NCBI GenBank assembly: GCA_028688575.1
Contig: JAQTXW010000005.1
Coordinates: 1-58,700, forward strand
Length of the DNA: 58,700 bases
Reading direction: 5' to 3'
Source of the DNA: Methylotenera sp.
Lineage (GTDB): Bacteria > Pseudomonadota > Gammaproteobacteria > Burkholderiales > Methylophilaceae
Both the position numbers and the translations under genes were made by a program. The notes under the pieces were generated by a model. It was not told the DNA's origin and did no database searches. It was given only the letters and a program-made list of their open reading frames with translations. Shown here in pieces: positions 1 through 8,627 of this stretch; within the stretch, counting starts at the first letter, position 1, and each line of letters starts with the position of its first letter.

Positions 1-2
1 CC

Positions 3-293
3 AAAAATTTATTGTCTGTGACAGGCGTAACCCTTGCACATGCCTATATAGTTAACGCAAGTATCTATGACAAAATCATCGGTGAAGCACCTAAGGCTGG
101 TATGACGATAGACGACTTTTATACTAAGTCACTTCAAAAAGAAATTAAAACTTTGTTAGTTAATCCGCCAGTCGCTTTTCAGCGTCCTGAAGATGTTAGT
201 GATATTAGTCAGGTAGCCAGGCGAAGAAAGTACAATCTAACGCATTTAACCCGAGCGCTGAAGCGTTTTTATGCACGCGTTAGATACTCGTAA
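3..293 (+). CDS. C-terminal fragment of a putative family-25-type glycosyltransferase
   Basis: The reading frame is open from the window edge, so the 5' end of the gene lies outside; about 96 residues are visible. The fragment begins with a segment containing GVTLAHAYIV, then an acidic DDF, then a P-x-x-F-x-R-P-E-D-x-S-D-I stretch and a basic tail. A hydrophobic AHAY block followed by an acidic residue and a VNPP...SDI motif is how the C-terminal part of LPS-type family 25 glycosyltransferases usually reads, and the neighbours are LPS sugar genes. The family call is an inference from a short piece. An in-frame TTG at 12 could serve as a start but would leave only a 93-residue protein with no N-terminal domain, so truncation by the window is more likely. 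Confidence 0.45.
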   Translation, partial: KNLLSVTGVTLAHAYIVNASIYDKIIGEAPKAGMTIDDFYTKSLQKEIKTLLVNPPVAFQRPEDVSDISQVARRRKYNLTHLTRALKRFYARVRYS

Positions 294-394
294 GTCTGTA
301 GCTCACACTTTACCTTTTAGTAATGATTTATTGGGCATGGTGAATTTGATGGTGCTTAGCATTGCCATTGTTCACGGAATCTTTAGGAACCTAA

Positions 395-1063
395 TTGCAG
401 TTAATTTTAAAAAAATATAAATCCATTGTGTTTGATTGCGATGGCGTGGTGCTAAATTCTAATGTGGTTAAAACGGAAGCTTACTTTCGCACAGCTAAGA
501 ACCTAGGCGCAACAGATGCACAGGCGCAAGCCCTGGTAGATTATCACGTTAAGTTAGGAGGTATTTCACGTTACCACAAGTTTGAATGGTATTTGCGTGA
601 AGTGATAAATGAGCCAGTGACTGAACAAGCGGTTCAAGCGTTATTAGACGAATTTGCAGGCGAATTAGAAGTTGGTTTAATGGAGTGTGCCGTAGCAGAG
701 GGTTTAGTGGATTTGCGAAGTGCAACGCCACAAGCTAACTGGATGATACTTTCTGGTGGCGACCAGCAAGAGATTCGTGCGTTATTTGCCAAACGCGATT
801 TAGCCAAATATTTTGATGGTGGATTATTTGGTAGCCCAGATAACAAAGATACAGTACTATCCCGTGAAAAATTGAATGGCAATTTACAGTTGCCAGCACT
901 ATTTATTGGCGACAGTAAATACGACTTTGAGGCTGCAACACGTGCGGGTTTAGATTTTGTATTTTTGAGTGATTGGACTGAAGTGGCTGATTGGCAAGAT
1001 TATTGCCAAAAAAATCACATACATGTGTGTTCAAATGTTAATCAGCTTAATAGCTACGCGTAA
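395..1063 (+). CDS. HAD-superfamily phosphatase
   Basis: This 222-residue protein carries the four haloacid-dehalogenase signatures. Motif I is FDCDGVV with nucleophile Asp14 and Asp16. Motif II is the Ser in MILSGGD (near 120). Motif III is the Lys in the SPDNKDT region (near 150). Motif IV is GDSKYD near 172-177. The helical stretch between motifs I and II fits a C1-type cap, typical of phosphoglycolate phosphatase/beta-phosphoglucomutase-like enzymes that act on small sugar phosphates. The start is TTG at 395, preceded by AGGAAC at suitable spacing. The gene sits beside a CMP-sugar synthetase-like gene on the opposite strand (15 bases between the stops). A role as a sugar-phosphate phosphatase in surface-glycan synthesis is plausible, but the substrate cannot be read from the sequence. 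Confidence 0.8.
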   Translation: MQLILKKYKSIVFDCDGVVLNSNVVKTEAYFRTAKNLGATDAQAQALVDYHVKLGGISRYHKFEWYLREVINEPVTEQAVQALLDEFAGELEVGLMECAVAEGLVDLRSATPQANWMILSGGDQQEIRALFAKRDLAKYFDGGLFGSPDNKDTVLSREKLNGNLQLPALFIGDSKYDFEAATRAGLDFVFLSDWTEVADWQDYCQKNHIHVCSNVNQLNSYA

Positions 1064-1078
1064 AAATGTAAGATGAGT

Positions 1079-1744
1079 TTAGTTTATTTCGCCATGAATT
1101 TTAGTGTAAATATGCCGAGCAAGTTCAAAGTCCTCATGGTAATCGATATCAACTACCATATTGTCAGAAGCAAATAAATAAGGGTTGACACCGATATGGT
1201 AGTTGAAGCGATTTACGGTCTCGCGTTTGAGGATAAATAGACTCCATAGCACCGAGTAAAGCTTAGGCAGGTCTTGCGAAACTTTGTGCCAATAGCCAAA
1301 ACTATAATTGACAGGGTTGCCTTTCTCATCCAGCAGATGACCTTTAAAAGGTTTTACTGCAACTAATGAGTCGTAATCATCCCTGACTTTATTCCATACT
1401 TCCAAGGCTTCTTTGAATTGATTAAACAGTGGTGAAGTTACTTGAATCCACATAATGTCATCATCACCAGGAAGCGGTTCGGTGAGGGCTTTGACAAGGT
1501 CTGGCTGGTAGATCTTGTTTCCCGTAAGTGATTGATCTCTCAACATAAAATGAAAGCCATATTTTTCACATAGTGGCCTTACTTTTTCTTCATTTTCTGA
1601 GGACACATAAACATTGTCTGCCGTTTCAAACTCCAGTATTTGTTTTGCTTTGATGTCAAAAAGCGAATCGTTATTGTAAAAAGGACGAATATTTTTTAAG
1701 GGAATACGGGTTGAGCAGGTTTGTAATGGGATGATGATTTTCAT
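1079..1744 (-). CDS. CMP-sugar synthetase-like (acylneuraminate cytidylyltransferase family) protein
   Basis: This 221-residue protein starts MKIIIPLQTCSTRIPLKNI. It matches the layout of the CTP-binding loop of the NeuA/KdsB family, whose usual forms are PARGGSKRIPxKN (sialic acid) and PARYxSTRLPGK (Kdo). Here the RGGS part is replaced by QTCS while the S-T-R-I-P-L-K-N core is kept. A WIQVTSPL block (near 95-102) corresponds to the family's QPTSPL loop, and the C-terminus has DNMVVDIDYHEDFELA, the usual V-D-I-D-x-x-x-D-x-x-x-A metal/dimer motif. The protein is therefore a plausible CMP-nonulosonate or CMP-Kdo-like activating enzyme. The altered first loop means activity and substrate are uncertain. 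It lies just downstream of a GT42/WaaZ-like gene on the same strand. Confidence 0.7.
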   Translation of the reverse strand: MKIIIPLQTCSTRIPLKNIRPFYNNDSLFDIKAKQILEFETADNVYVSSENEEKVRPLCEKYGFHFMLRDQSLTGNKIYQPDLVKALTEPLPGDDDIMWIQVTSPLFNQFKEALEVWNKVRDDYDSLVAVKPFKGHLLDEKGNPVNYSFGYWHKVSQDLPKLYSVLWSLFILKRETVNRFNYHIGVNPYLFASDNMVVDIDYHEDFELARHIYTKIHGEIN

Positions 1745-1776
1745 ATGATTAATGACTGTAATTAGGGTTATTTTAT

Positions 1777-2712
1777 TTATTGTGTTGCCTTAGATGCTAA
1801 CTGCAGCGCTTCTTCCATAGTAATTTTAGAAATAATCTCATGTGGTAGTGTGCTATCTTTGGATAGATTATAAACCTTAAATCCTTCTATCAGGCTAGCG
1901 CGTTTTACTTGCTCGAAACAAACGCGAATGTGGGGCTCATAATCGCGCATGAAATCGGGTGTTTTATTGTGATTATCTGCATAAAAATGTTTTTTACCTG
2001 TACCACCAAGATCCATGCCAACAATAAATACTTGTTGGTAACCTAGTGCAACAGCGAGTTGTGTAGCCCAGGTTGCGACTGTTTTTCCAGAAAATAGTCC
2101 TTGAGCCAGATTTGAGCTAAAGCCTACAGATCTGCATAGTTGAGGTAAAGTTTCATCGATATAAATTTTGGTATCTTTCTTAAACAACTCAATACATTGG
2201 GCTTTGCTTGGGCGAGGCACGTTAAACTTACGTGAGATTGATTCAATTAAATAAATATTGCCATTGTTGAATAAGGTAGGGTCTCGTTCGCAGATTCTGG
2301 ATAGACCATCGTAGGAAAAAAAACAATGGGCGCCTGATTGAATGGACGCCTCAACACACGCCCATTGTGTATCAAAAATACGGTGGTCAACAATAATACA
2401 GTGCGTGGGCTTGATTGATGCCTCGTTAAACTTTTTAATAGCACAGTTAAGACTAATTGTATCGAACCCATCCATCATTTTGAGATTCACTGCTGCCAAG
2501 GAAGGGCCTGATGCAATGATAAAGCAGCTATTTTTAAAGCTGTTTTGTAATTGGTGTGCGTAGGGAATGGTTGCTACGGGCTGATGATTCCATTGCACAA
2601 CGCAGGATGTGCTGCCATGTTGTAGATTGAAATTTGGATGACAGTTGTATTGATGCTTGAGGTTGTCGCCTAATTTTAGGCGTCTGTAAATGGTACGTAA
2701 TTTTTCAAACAT
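1777..2712 (-). CDS. Putative sialyltransferase/Kdo-transferase-like protein (DUF115, GT42 or WaaZ type)
   Basis: The protein has 311 residues and no membrane segment. Two features stand out: an ASGPSL nucleotide-binding-like motif near residue 68, followed by a block beginning NCAIKKF and an IIVDHRIFD stretch; and a later AVALGYQQVFIVGMDL block near 217-232. A G-P-S-L motif followed by A-L-G-Y-x(6)-G-x-D is shared by GT42 sialyltransferases (Cst type), DUF115 proteins of the motility accessory factor group, and WaaZ-like LPS core proteins. Its gene is followed by a CMP-sugar synthetase-like gene 32 bases downstream, so a CMP-sugar-using transferase is a reasonable inference. The exact family is not decided by reading alone. 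Confidence 0.5.
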   Translation of the reverse strand: MFEKLRTIYRRLKLGDNLKHQYNCHPNFNLQHGSTSCVVQWNHQPVATIPYAHQLQNSFKNSCFIIASGPSLAAVNLKMMDGFDTISLNCAIKKFNEASIKPTHCIIVDHRIFDTQWACVEASIQSGAHCFFSYDGLSRICERDPTLFNNGNIYLIESISRKFNVPRPSKAQCIELFKKDTKIYIDETLPQLCRSVGFSSNLAQGLFSGKTVATWATQLAVALGYQQVFIVGMDLGGTGKKHFYADNHNKTPDFMRDYEPHIRVCFEQVKRASLIEGFKVYNLSKDSTLPHEIISKITMEEALQLASKATQ

Positions 2713-2723
2713 ATTATCTCAAC

Positions 2724-4268
2724 TTAACTCGCTGTATCCTGGCATAGCACCAAAACCTGATTGCCTGACTTATTGGCAAATCTTTTGACTTCTCGATAAT
2801 CAGGAATGGATAATATTTGCTTCAATTTTTCTTGCTCATCGGCTTCTGCCCGCAGGACCAGGCATTTGTATGGTTTTGATTCGATTTTAATATGTTCTAG
2901 CAGTAAGGGAATGTGAGTGTCACCCTCTCTGCCTGCCCAGGGTGCGTCAGCGTAGTATCTCAAGCGAGCATTGTCATAATAAATCGTGCCGCCACCATGC
3001 GCATGCTGTTTTGCCCATGCCACCGCTTGTTGTTCGTAATTGTAACCTTCCCGTTTGTTTGCAAGGTTCTTGATAAGCCCTGCACCCATCAGCACAACCG
3101 TCAATATAAGCAAAATTAACTGCCATTTTGTTCTTGTTGGTTCGTGTTGTGTTGCGCGAATAACTGATGCTGCATAAAAGGCCGCAAATATCATCATTAA
3201 AAATCCAAAAGCAATGACATACCTGCTTGAGAGTACAAAACTACGAAAAATAATCACGGACGCATTAAGTATGGCGATGGCGCACGCTGCCAGTAGCACC
3301 TTTTGCACATCGGGGGTGAGTAATGTCAATAAACGGCTTCTGGCTGCTATGATTAATAGGCTGGTTAAGCCGCCAGCGACTTTAAAGCATTTGATCGCAA
3401 TTACACTGATTAAAGTGATCGAGAGTCCAAGAGTAGCGTAGTCATCCAGAAACTTACCTAAGATCTGATTACCATACATCGCGGACTTTTGAGTAAAACT
3501 ACTGTTGATAACGCCTGAGTCATCAACAGTAAAGAGCGAAGCTATTTCATTCAGGCGACCTAGGTGAGATGCATTCAAGTGGTTTGTCAGAAAAAATGCA
3601 ATGATCAGTCCTGTGAATAAAATCAAGTGTAGTAGGTTGGTTTTAATGAGATGAACCAAGTTGGCCTTGAAAGAAGAGGACTGAGTAAGCAAAATAAAGG
3701 GTAGGAAGAACGCGTAGGCAAGGCCTTCTATACGGAATAAAGTGGCGATGATGCTGCTGATTTGCCAGAGTAGGGCGTCCTGCAAACGGTAGTCGCGTGA
3801 ATAGCGAATAAAAAATACCAGACTCGCCAGAAAAAAGGCCCAGAAACCCTGATCGCGTAAGAGCATGGCGAACACGTCACCTGTAATGTATGTGCTGCTA
3901 AAAAAAAGCAGCCCCCCGCAAAGTATGGTGAGTTTGTCGCCACCCGCCAATTGAATCAGCTTTGATAAGCAAAATACGGTAATGCAGTAAAAGCCAACCG
4001 CTAATATTTGTGCTGACAAATGCAGGTTAAAATTACTGATTAGATGTAAGGTGGAAATAAGTAAAGGATAAAAAGACCAGGAATATAACTCAAATCCTAG
4101 GCGCCACTCCCCTGCACTGAAGCGTTTTGCAACCTCAAAATAAAGCGTGGAATCATCATTAATCCAGCCGTGCTGTATATACATGACACGCCATGCAATC
4201 AGGCCTGCAATGAGGGTGAGTAGCCAAATAGCTTTGTTTTCAGTCAGATTTAATAAATACTTTTTCAT
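2724..4268 (-). CDS. Polytopic GT-C glycosyltransferase (GT39/ArnT-like)
   Basis: This 514-residue inner-membrane protein has roughly ten hydrophobic segments, the first right at the N-terminus. The first periplasmic loop carries GWINDDSTLYFE, an Asp-Asp pair in the position where PMT/ArnT-type enzymes keep the catalytic acidic residues. About 110 residues at the C-terminus are soluble. The GT-C family transfers sugars from polyprenyl-phosphate carriers to an acceptor on the outer face of the inner membrane, often lipid A/core or protein. It is 12 bases upstream of the DUF115/GT42-like gene and 12 bases downstream of waaF on the same strand, so it is likely part of one LPS-core transcript. 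Donor and acceptor are unknown. Confidence 0.7.
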   Translation of the reverse strand: MKKYLLNLTENKAIWLLTLIAGLIAWRVMYIQHGWINDDSTLYFEVAKRFSAGEWRLGFELYSWSFYPLLISTLHLISNFNLHLSAQILAVGFYCITVFCLSKLIQLAGGDKLTILCGGLLFFSSTYITGDVFAMLLRDQGFWAFFLASLVFFIRYSRDYRLQDALLWQISSIIATLFRIEGLAYAFFLPFILLTQSSSFKANLVHLIKTNLLHLILFTGLIIAFFLTNHLNASHLGRLNEIASLFTVDDSGVINSSFTQKSAMYGNQILGKFLDDYATLGLSITLISVIAIKCFKVAGGLTSLLIIAARSRLLTLLTPDVQKVLLAACAIAILNASVIIFRSFVLSSRYVIAFGFLMMIFAAFYAASVIRATQHEPTRTKWQLILLILTVVLMGAGLIKNLANKREGYNYEQQAVAWAKQHAHGGGTIYYDNARLRYYADAPWAGREGDTHIPLLLEHIKIESKPYKCLVLRAEADEQEKLKQILSIPDYREVKRFANKSGNQVLVLCQDTAS

Positions 4269-4280
4269 AATAAGGTTTAG

Positions 4281-5306
4281 TTACTTGGTCATTACATGTA
4301 AGGTAATCACTTGTGGCGTGATGTTTTTAAGACAGGCTAAATGCTGTTGCGTATCGTTAAAGCGACACGTTCTGCTAAAGCAAGGACTACAATCCAGCGC
4401 TAAATACGCAATGACTGCATTCGGATGCATGGGCGGGGTGTGATAAGGGTCACTTGAACCGAAAATGGCAATCAGATTTTTATCAAGTGCTGCTGCAACA
4501 TGCATTAGACCAGAGTCGTTACTGATCACCGTGTCACAAAGTGCCATTAAATCAATAGCTTCGGCAAGTTTTGTTTTACCGCCAAAGTCTACGCTACGGT
4601 TTTGAGTGAGTTGATTGATGTGCGAGGTGACGGAAACATCTTTATCTGAACCAAATATAAATACCTGCCAACCCTTATCTAAGGCAGCATTGGCTACTTC
4701 TGCGTAGTGTTCAGCAGGCCAGCGCTTGGCTTCTCCATACTCGGCACCAGGGCACAGGCCAAGTATTTTTGATTGGGGTGCAGATATGCCCAGATTTTCA
4801 AGTATCGCCAGCGCATTATTTTTATCAGCAATGAGCGCAGGGTTGGCAATCTTAGGTAAATCGGTATGCCTAGGCAAACCTAAATTTACAAAACGCTCTA
4901 CGGTCTTTTTGAGCAGGCTTTTATCCAGTGTGCGTACATCGTTAATCAGTCCGTAACGTATTTCTCCCAAGTAACTGGTGCGCTGCTTAATGCCAGCTGC
5001 CCATGGTAGCAGAGCAGATTTGAACGAGTTGGTGAGAATGATGGCTTGGGTGTAACCTTCATTTTTTAGACTTTTGCCAAATTGGAGGCGCTTCCAAAAG
5101 GCGAGCTCACCGTGCTTAAAGGGGAGTGCTATTTTTTCTGAGACCTCTGGCATGCGCTCTAGTAGTGGTAGTGTCCATGCAGGCGCTGCTACATCAATGA
5201 TGCAGTTTGGTTTGCTGACTTTGAGTGTTTTAAATAAGCTTTGCGCTAACACCATGTCACCGACCCATGATGGCCCTAAAATCAATATTTTTTCTTGATT
5301 AGACAT
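4281..5306 (-). CDS. waaF: ADP-heptose:LPS heptosyltransferase II
   Basis: WaaF adds the second heptose to the LPS inner core on the cytoplasmic face of the inner membrane. From the chosen start the protein has 341 residues, normal for family 9 glycosyltransferases. It begins MSNQEKILILGPSWVGDMV, the family's N-terminal motif, has CPGAEYGEAKRWP near 184 and SNDSGLMHVAAAL near 262, and ends with a Cys-rich segment (CSPCFSRTCRF). A GTG at 5333 would add nine residues, but they would be read through an inverted repeat (5326-5382), and family members begin at the later ATG. The gene is downstream of hldE, which makes the donor sugar. Confidence 0.92.
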   Translation of the reverse strand: MSNQEKILILGPSWVGDMVLAQSLFKTLKVSKPNCIIDVAAPAWTLPLLERMPEVSEKIALPFKHGELAFWKRLQFGKSLKNEGYTQAIILTNSFKSALLPWAAGIKQRTSYLGEIRYGLINDVRTLDKSLLKKTVERFVNLGLPRHTDLPKIANPALIADKNNALAILENLGISAPQSKILGLCPGAEYGEAKRWPAEHYAEVANAALDKGWQVFIFGSDKDVSVTSHINQLTQNRSVDFGGKTKLAEAIDLMALCDTVISNDSGLMHVAAALDKNLIAIFGSSDPYHTPPMHPNAVIAYLALDCSPCFSRTCRFNDTQQHLACLKNITPQVITLHVMTK

Positions 5307-5325
5307 GGTGGAAAACGCTGGTTGC

Positions 5326-5382
5326 AGGCGCACAATTTATTGCGCGATTGGATAGGTTATTTGCGCAATAAATTGCGCGCCT
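5326..5382. repeat. Stem-loop repeat between hldE and waaF
   Basis: Two 20-base arms, 5326-5345 and 5363-5382, are inverted copies with one mismatch (AGGCGCACAATTTATTGCGC and the reverse complement of AGGCGCGCAATTTATTGCGC). They are separated by 17 bases. Each arm is itself nearly palindromic. The element fills the space between the end of hldE and the ATG of waaF. It looks like an intergenic REP-like repeat. There is no T-run, so it is not an obvious terminator, but it may influence how far transcription continues from hldE into waaF. Confidence 0.7.
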
Positions 5383-5392
5383 ACATAAGGAT

Positions 5393-6853
5393 TTAACTCG
5401 CAATTTTGTTTAAAATTCCAGTTGTGCTACGTCCTGCAACTAAATCAATTAAAGCTATTTCGCCGCCCCACGACTCAACTTCTTTTCCGCCAACCACTTG
5501 GTCTGCAGTGTAATCACTGCCTTTGGCGATGATGTTGGGCTTTATCGCGTTGATTAAGTTTAACGGTGTATCTTCATCAAATAGAATCACGGCATCAACC
5601 GACTCAAGCGCTGCAAGCACGCGTGCGCGGTCGTTTTCATTCACAACTGGCCGTGTCGGCCCTTTGAGCGCACTGACAGAGCGATCGGTATTCAATCCCA
5701 GAATAAGTTTGTCGCCGCGTTTCTTTGCTGCCTCTAAATAGGTTACGTGGCCTGCGTGAAGCAAATCAAAGCAGCCATTGGTAAACACGATTTTTTGATT
5801 CGCTTTTTTCCAACGGTCTACTTTTTGCATGAGGTGCACTAGGTCGCAGACTTTATGCGCTTGCTCAGAAGATTGTTCATTGGCTAAAGCTTCAATTAAG
5901 TCATCACGGCTAATAGGCACGGTACCTACTTTACCTACGACGACACCTGCTGCGATGTTGGCAAGTTGCAATGCCTCTAATGGACTTAGTTCGTGTATTA
6001 GGCCTGCCGCAAGGGTGGCAATCACGGTGTCGCCAGCGCCTGAAACATCAAATACCTGTTTGGCCGCTGCTGGTAATAAGTGGCTGGCTTCATCGATGAG
6101 TGAAATGCCTTCTTCACCACGGGTGACCACTAAAAACGCTAGGTCTAACGTATTTTTGAGGGCTGTTGCTTGATTAATTAAGCTGGCATCATGGATAGAA
6201 ACAGCACAAGCCTCTGCGGTTTCTTTTTTGTTCGGTGTAAGTGCTGTGGCACCTTTATATTTGCCGTAATCATGCCCTTTAGGGTCAACCAGCGTGGTAA
6301 TGCCTTGTGCATTACACATTGTAATAATTTGCTGGCAAATATCTGTACTTAGTAAACCCTTGGCATAGTCTGACAAAATAACAACAGCGGGTTTAAGTGC
6401 AATTTCTTCAGTAATTGCGCGTATTAGTTGCGTGTTTTCATGTGTATTAAATGTGATGTTGCTTTCTTGGTCTAGTCGCATCATTTGTTGATGTCCGCCC
6501 AAAATGCGCGTTTTTGCAACTGTCGGGCGTTGGTTTGAGTGAATGATATGATGGATATTAATGTTAGTATCACGCATTAAATTGAGCAAAATGTTCGCTT
6601 CATTATCCACACCAACACAGCCAATGATATGGGTCGTAATACCAAGTAGGGATAGATTGGCGGCCACATTGGCGGCGCCACCAGCTCTATCCTGCTGTGA
6701 CTTGATTAATACGACTGGAACAGGCGCTTCAGGAGAGATGCGGTTGACTTCTCCCATTAAATAGCGGTCTAGCATCACATCGCCAATGACTAGCGCATGC
6801 TTGTTTAGGTTGCCGAAGTGTTTAACCGTATCGAGAAGTTTTTGTTGAGTCAT
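5393..6853 (-). CDS. hldE: Bifunctional heptose-7-phosphate kinase / heptose-1-phosphate adenylyltransferase
   Basis: HldE phosphorylates D-glycero-beta-D-manno-heptose 7-phosphate at C1 and, after GmhB removes the 7-phosphate, adenylylates the 1-phosphate. The 486-residue length is that of the fused enzyme. The N-terminal PfkB/ribokinase domain (about 1-320) shows AGGAANVAANLSLLG near 57 and the anion-hole motif DVSGAGDT near 270. The C-terminal cytidylyltransferase-fold domain begins near 350 with FTNGCFDLLHAGHV, including the HxGH nucleotide motif. The gene lies between gmhA and waaF on the same strand. No gmhB is present in the window. Confidence 0.96.
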   Translation of the reverse strand: MTQQKLLDTVKHFGNLNKHALVIGDVMLDRYLMGEVNRISPEAPVPVVLIKSQQDRAGGAANVAANLSLLGITTHIIGCVGVDNEANILLNLMRDTNINIHHIIHSNQRPTVAKTRILGGHQQMMRLDQESNITFNTHENTQLIRAITEEIALKPAVVILSDYAKGLLSTDICQQIITMCNAQGITTLVDPKGHDYGKYKGATALTPNKKETAEACAVSIHDASLINQATALKNTLDLAFLVVTRGEEGISLIDEASHLLPAAAKQVFDVSGAGDTVIATLAAGLIHELSPLEALQLANIAAGVVVGKVGTVPISRDDLIEALANEQSSEQAHKVCDLVHLMQKVDRWKKANQKIVFTNGCFDLLHAGHVTYLEAAKKRGDKLILGLNTDRSVSALKGPTRPVVNENDRARVLAALESVDAVILFDEDTPLNLINAIKPNIIAKGSDYTADQVVGGKEVESWGGEIALIDLVAGRSTTGILNKIAS

Positions 6854-6985
6854 GGTGGGTGAGATTATACCTCTATCAATGTGATATTCATCTTGTGATT
6901 GCGAACCAAACAGGTGTTTAGGGTCTTTTATATGGCTAGTCTATAGCTTGATTTCAACGTATATCGTCATCCAGATGACTACGTT

Positions 6986-7549
6986 TTAATCAGATTCTAA
7001 AATCTCACATAGCGAATGCCCAACAAAAATGTGCGCCTCCTGAATGCGCGCAGTGACATTTGAAGGGATAATAATGTTGTAAGTACACAGGTTGTTCAGT
7101 TTGCCACCTGTGCCGCCTGTGAGCCCCACTGTGGTTGCGCCAATTGTTTTAGCGGCTTCAATGGCACTCACAACATTGGTGCTATTGCCACTGGTGGTAA
7201 GCCCAATCACCAGATCTTCAGGTCGGCATAGCGCTTCAATCTGGCGTGCAAATATGTAGTCATATCCATAGTCATTGCCAACTGAGGTAAGAATAGAAGT
7301 GTCGGTTGTCAGTGCAATGGCGGGTAAGCCTTTGCGCTCTTTTTTAAAGCGGCCAACAATTTCTGCAGCAATATGCTGGCTGTCGGCAGCGCTGCCACCG
7401 TTACCCATCAGTAAGATTTTTCCGCCGTTTTGAATGGTAGTTTGCATGGCAATGCCAACGTCACTGATTAACGGGAATAGCGGCTCAAGTGCGCTGAACA
7501 TTGCCAAATGAGCAGCATGTTCATCTTTGAGATAGTCAACATACTTCAT
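6986..7549 (-). CDS. gmhA: Phosphoheptose (sedoheptulose-7-phosphate) isomerase
   Basis: GmhA converts sedoheptulose 7-phosphate to D-glycero-D-manno-heptose 7-phosphate, the first step toward ADP-heptose. The 187-residue protein is a single SIS domain with the phosphate-binding [15 protein letters not shown] motif near 50 and TTSGNSTNV near 118; the length is typical (about 190). Its ATG overlaps the last base of the hldD stop codon, so the two are translationally linked. It precedes hldE by 132 bases, which include a short GTCATC/GATGAC inverted repeat but no clear terminator. Confidence 0.95.
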   Translation of the reverse strand: MKYVDYLKDEHAAHLAMFSALEPLFPLISDVGIAMQTTIQNGGKILLMGNGGSAADSQHIAAEIVGRFKKERKGLPAIALTTDTSILTSVGNDYGYDYIFARQIEALCRPEDLVIGLTTSGNSTNVVSAIEAAKTIGATTVGLTGGTGGKLNNLCTYNIIIPSNVTARIQEAHIFVGHSLCEILESD

Positions 7550-8538
7550 TAGCAGTATTTGTCCTCTTTTATCAAATAGTTTTGCACATAATCACGCACA
7601 CCATCTTCCAAGGTATGGAATGGTTTGGTATAACCTGCGGCTACAAGCTTGCTCATTTTAGCTTCGGTGAAGTACTGATACCTGCCTTGCAAATCTTCTG
7701 GCATGTCAATAAACGTGATGTGAGGTTCGCGTTGCATGCTTTGCATCACATTGATGGCCAAGTCCTTAAAGCTGCGCGCAATTCCAGTGCCGATGTTATA
7801 AATACCATTAGCCGCTGGTTTGCTGGAAATTGCAGCGCTTAGAAAATAATTGACTACAGCTGCGGCATCTTTCACATAAACAAAATCACGCATTTGCATG
7901 CCGTCCTCAATGCCTGCTTTTGTCCCTTTAAAGAGCTTCATCGTGCCTGTTTGGCTAAATTGGTGAAAGGTGTGAAAAGCCACGCTTGCCATGCGCTCTT
8001 TGTGGTATTCATTCGGGCCATACACATTAAAGAATTTAAAACCCGCCCAACTGGGTGGGCTGGGCAAGTTGTTGCTTATCTGGCGCAATACCCATTGGTC
8101 AAAAAAGTGTTTAGAGTAACCGTAGCCATTAAGCGGGCGCAGGTGATTGATACTGGCATCGTCATAACCCAGGTTGCCGTCACCATAAGTAGCTGCTGAG
8201 CTGGCATAGAAAAAGGGTACACGGTTGTGCGCACACCAAGACCATAGGTTTTGTGAATATTGAATGTTGGTTGTGACTAATTGATTAAAATCACGCTCCG
8301 TGGTGGCGCTGATTGCCCCCATGTGAATGATGGCTTCAATGTCGGTGCGGCCTTCAAGCCAGGGGAGTAGCTGGTCTTTATCCAGGTAATGTGCATACTG
8401 GCGTTTCACAAGATTTTGCCATTGATCTTCATGTGTAATGCGGTCAACAATGGTAATGTCGTCACGCTGGTAAGCTGTATTCAGGTGCCATGCGATGATA
8501 GAACCTATCATGCCAGCACCCCCTGTAATTACTATCAT
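7549..8538 (-). CDS. hldD: ADP-L-glycero-D-manno-heptose 6-epimerase
   Basis: HldD is the last step of ADP-heptose synthesis, epimerising C6 to give the WaaC/WaaF donor. The 329-residue protein is an extended SDR with the Rossmann motif GGAGMIGS at residues 6-13 and the catalytic Y-x-x-x-K as YGYSKHFF near 140. The [20 protein letters not shown] block near 168 is characteristic of HldD rather than other epimerases. It is the first gene of the minus-strand heptose cluster (hldD-gmhA-hldE-waaF), so a promoter is expected in the 89 bases between it and hemH; no strong consensus is visible there. Confidence 0.95.
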   Translation of the reverse strand: MIVITGGAGMIGSIIAWHLNTAYQRDDITIVDRITHEDQWQNLVKRQYAHYLDKDQLLPWLEGRTDIEAIIHMGAISATTERDFNQLVTTNIQYSQNLWSWCAHNRVPFFYASSAATYGDGNLGYDDASINHLRPLNGYGYSKHFFDQWVLRQISNNLPSPPSWAGFKFFNVYGPNEYHKERMASVAFHTFHQFSQTGTMKLFKGTKAGIEDGMQMRDFVYVKDAAAVVNYFLSAAISSKPAANGIYNIGTGIARSFKDLAINVMQSMQREPHITFIDMPEDLQGRYQYFTEAKMSKLVAAGYTKPFHTLEDGVRDYVQNYLIKEDKYC

Positions 8539-8627
8539 GCTATCACCTTAATTTAAGCGCAAACCAACACGGGTACGTACGGTTTTAAATCTACAAAGTG
8601 TAGAGTATAACGCTTATTGATTATTGA

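Noticed and set aside
4281-5333. Longer waaF start at GTG 5333
   Set aside because: It would translate part of the inverted repeat; the family begins at the ATG at 5306.
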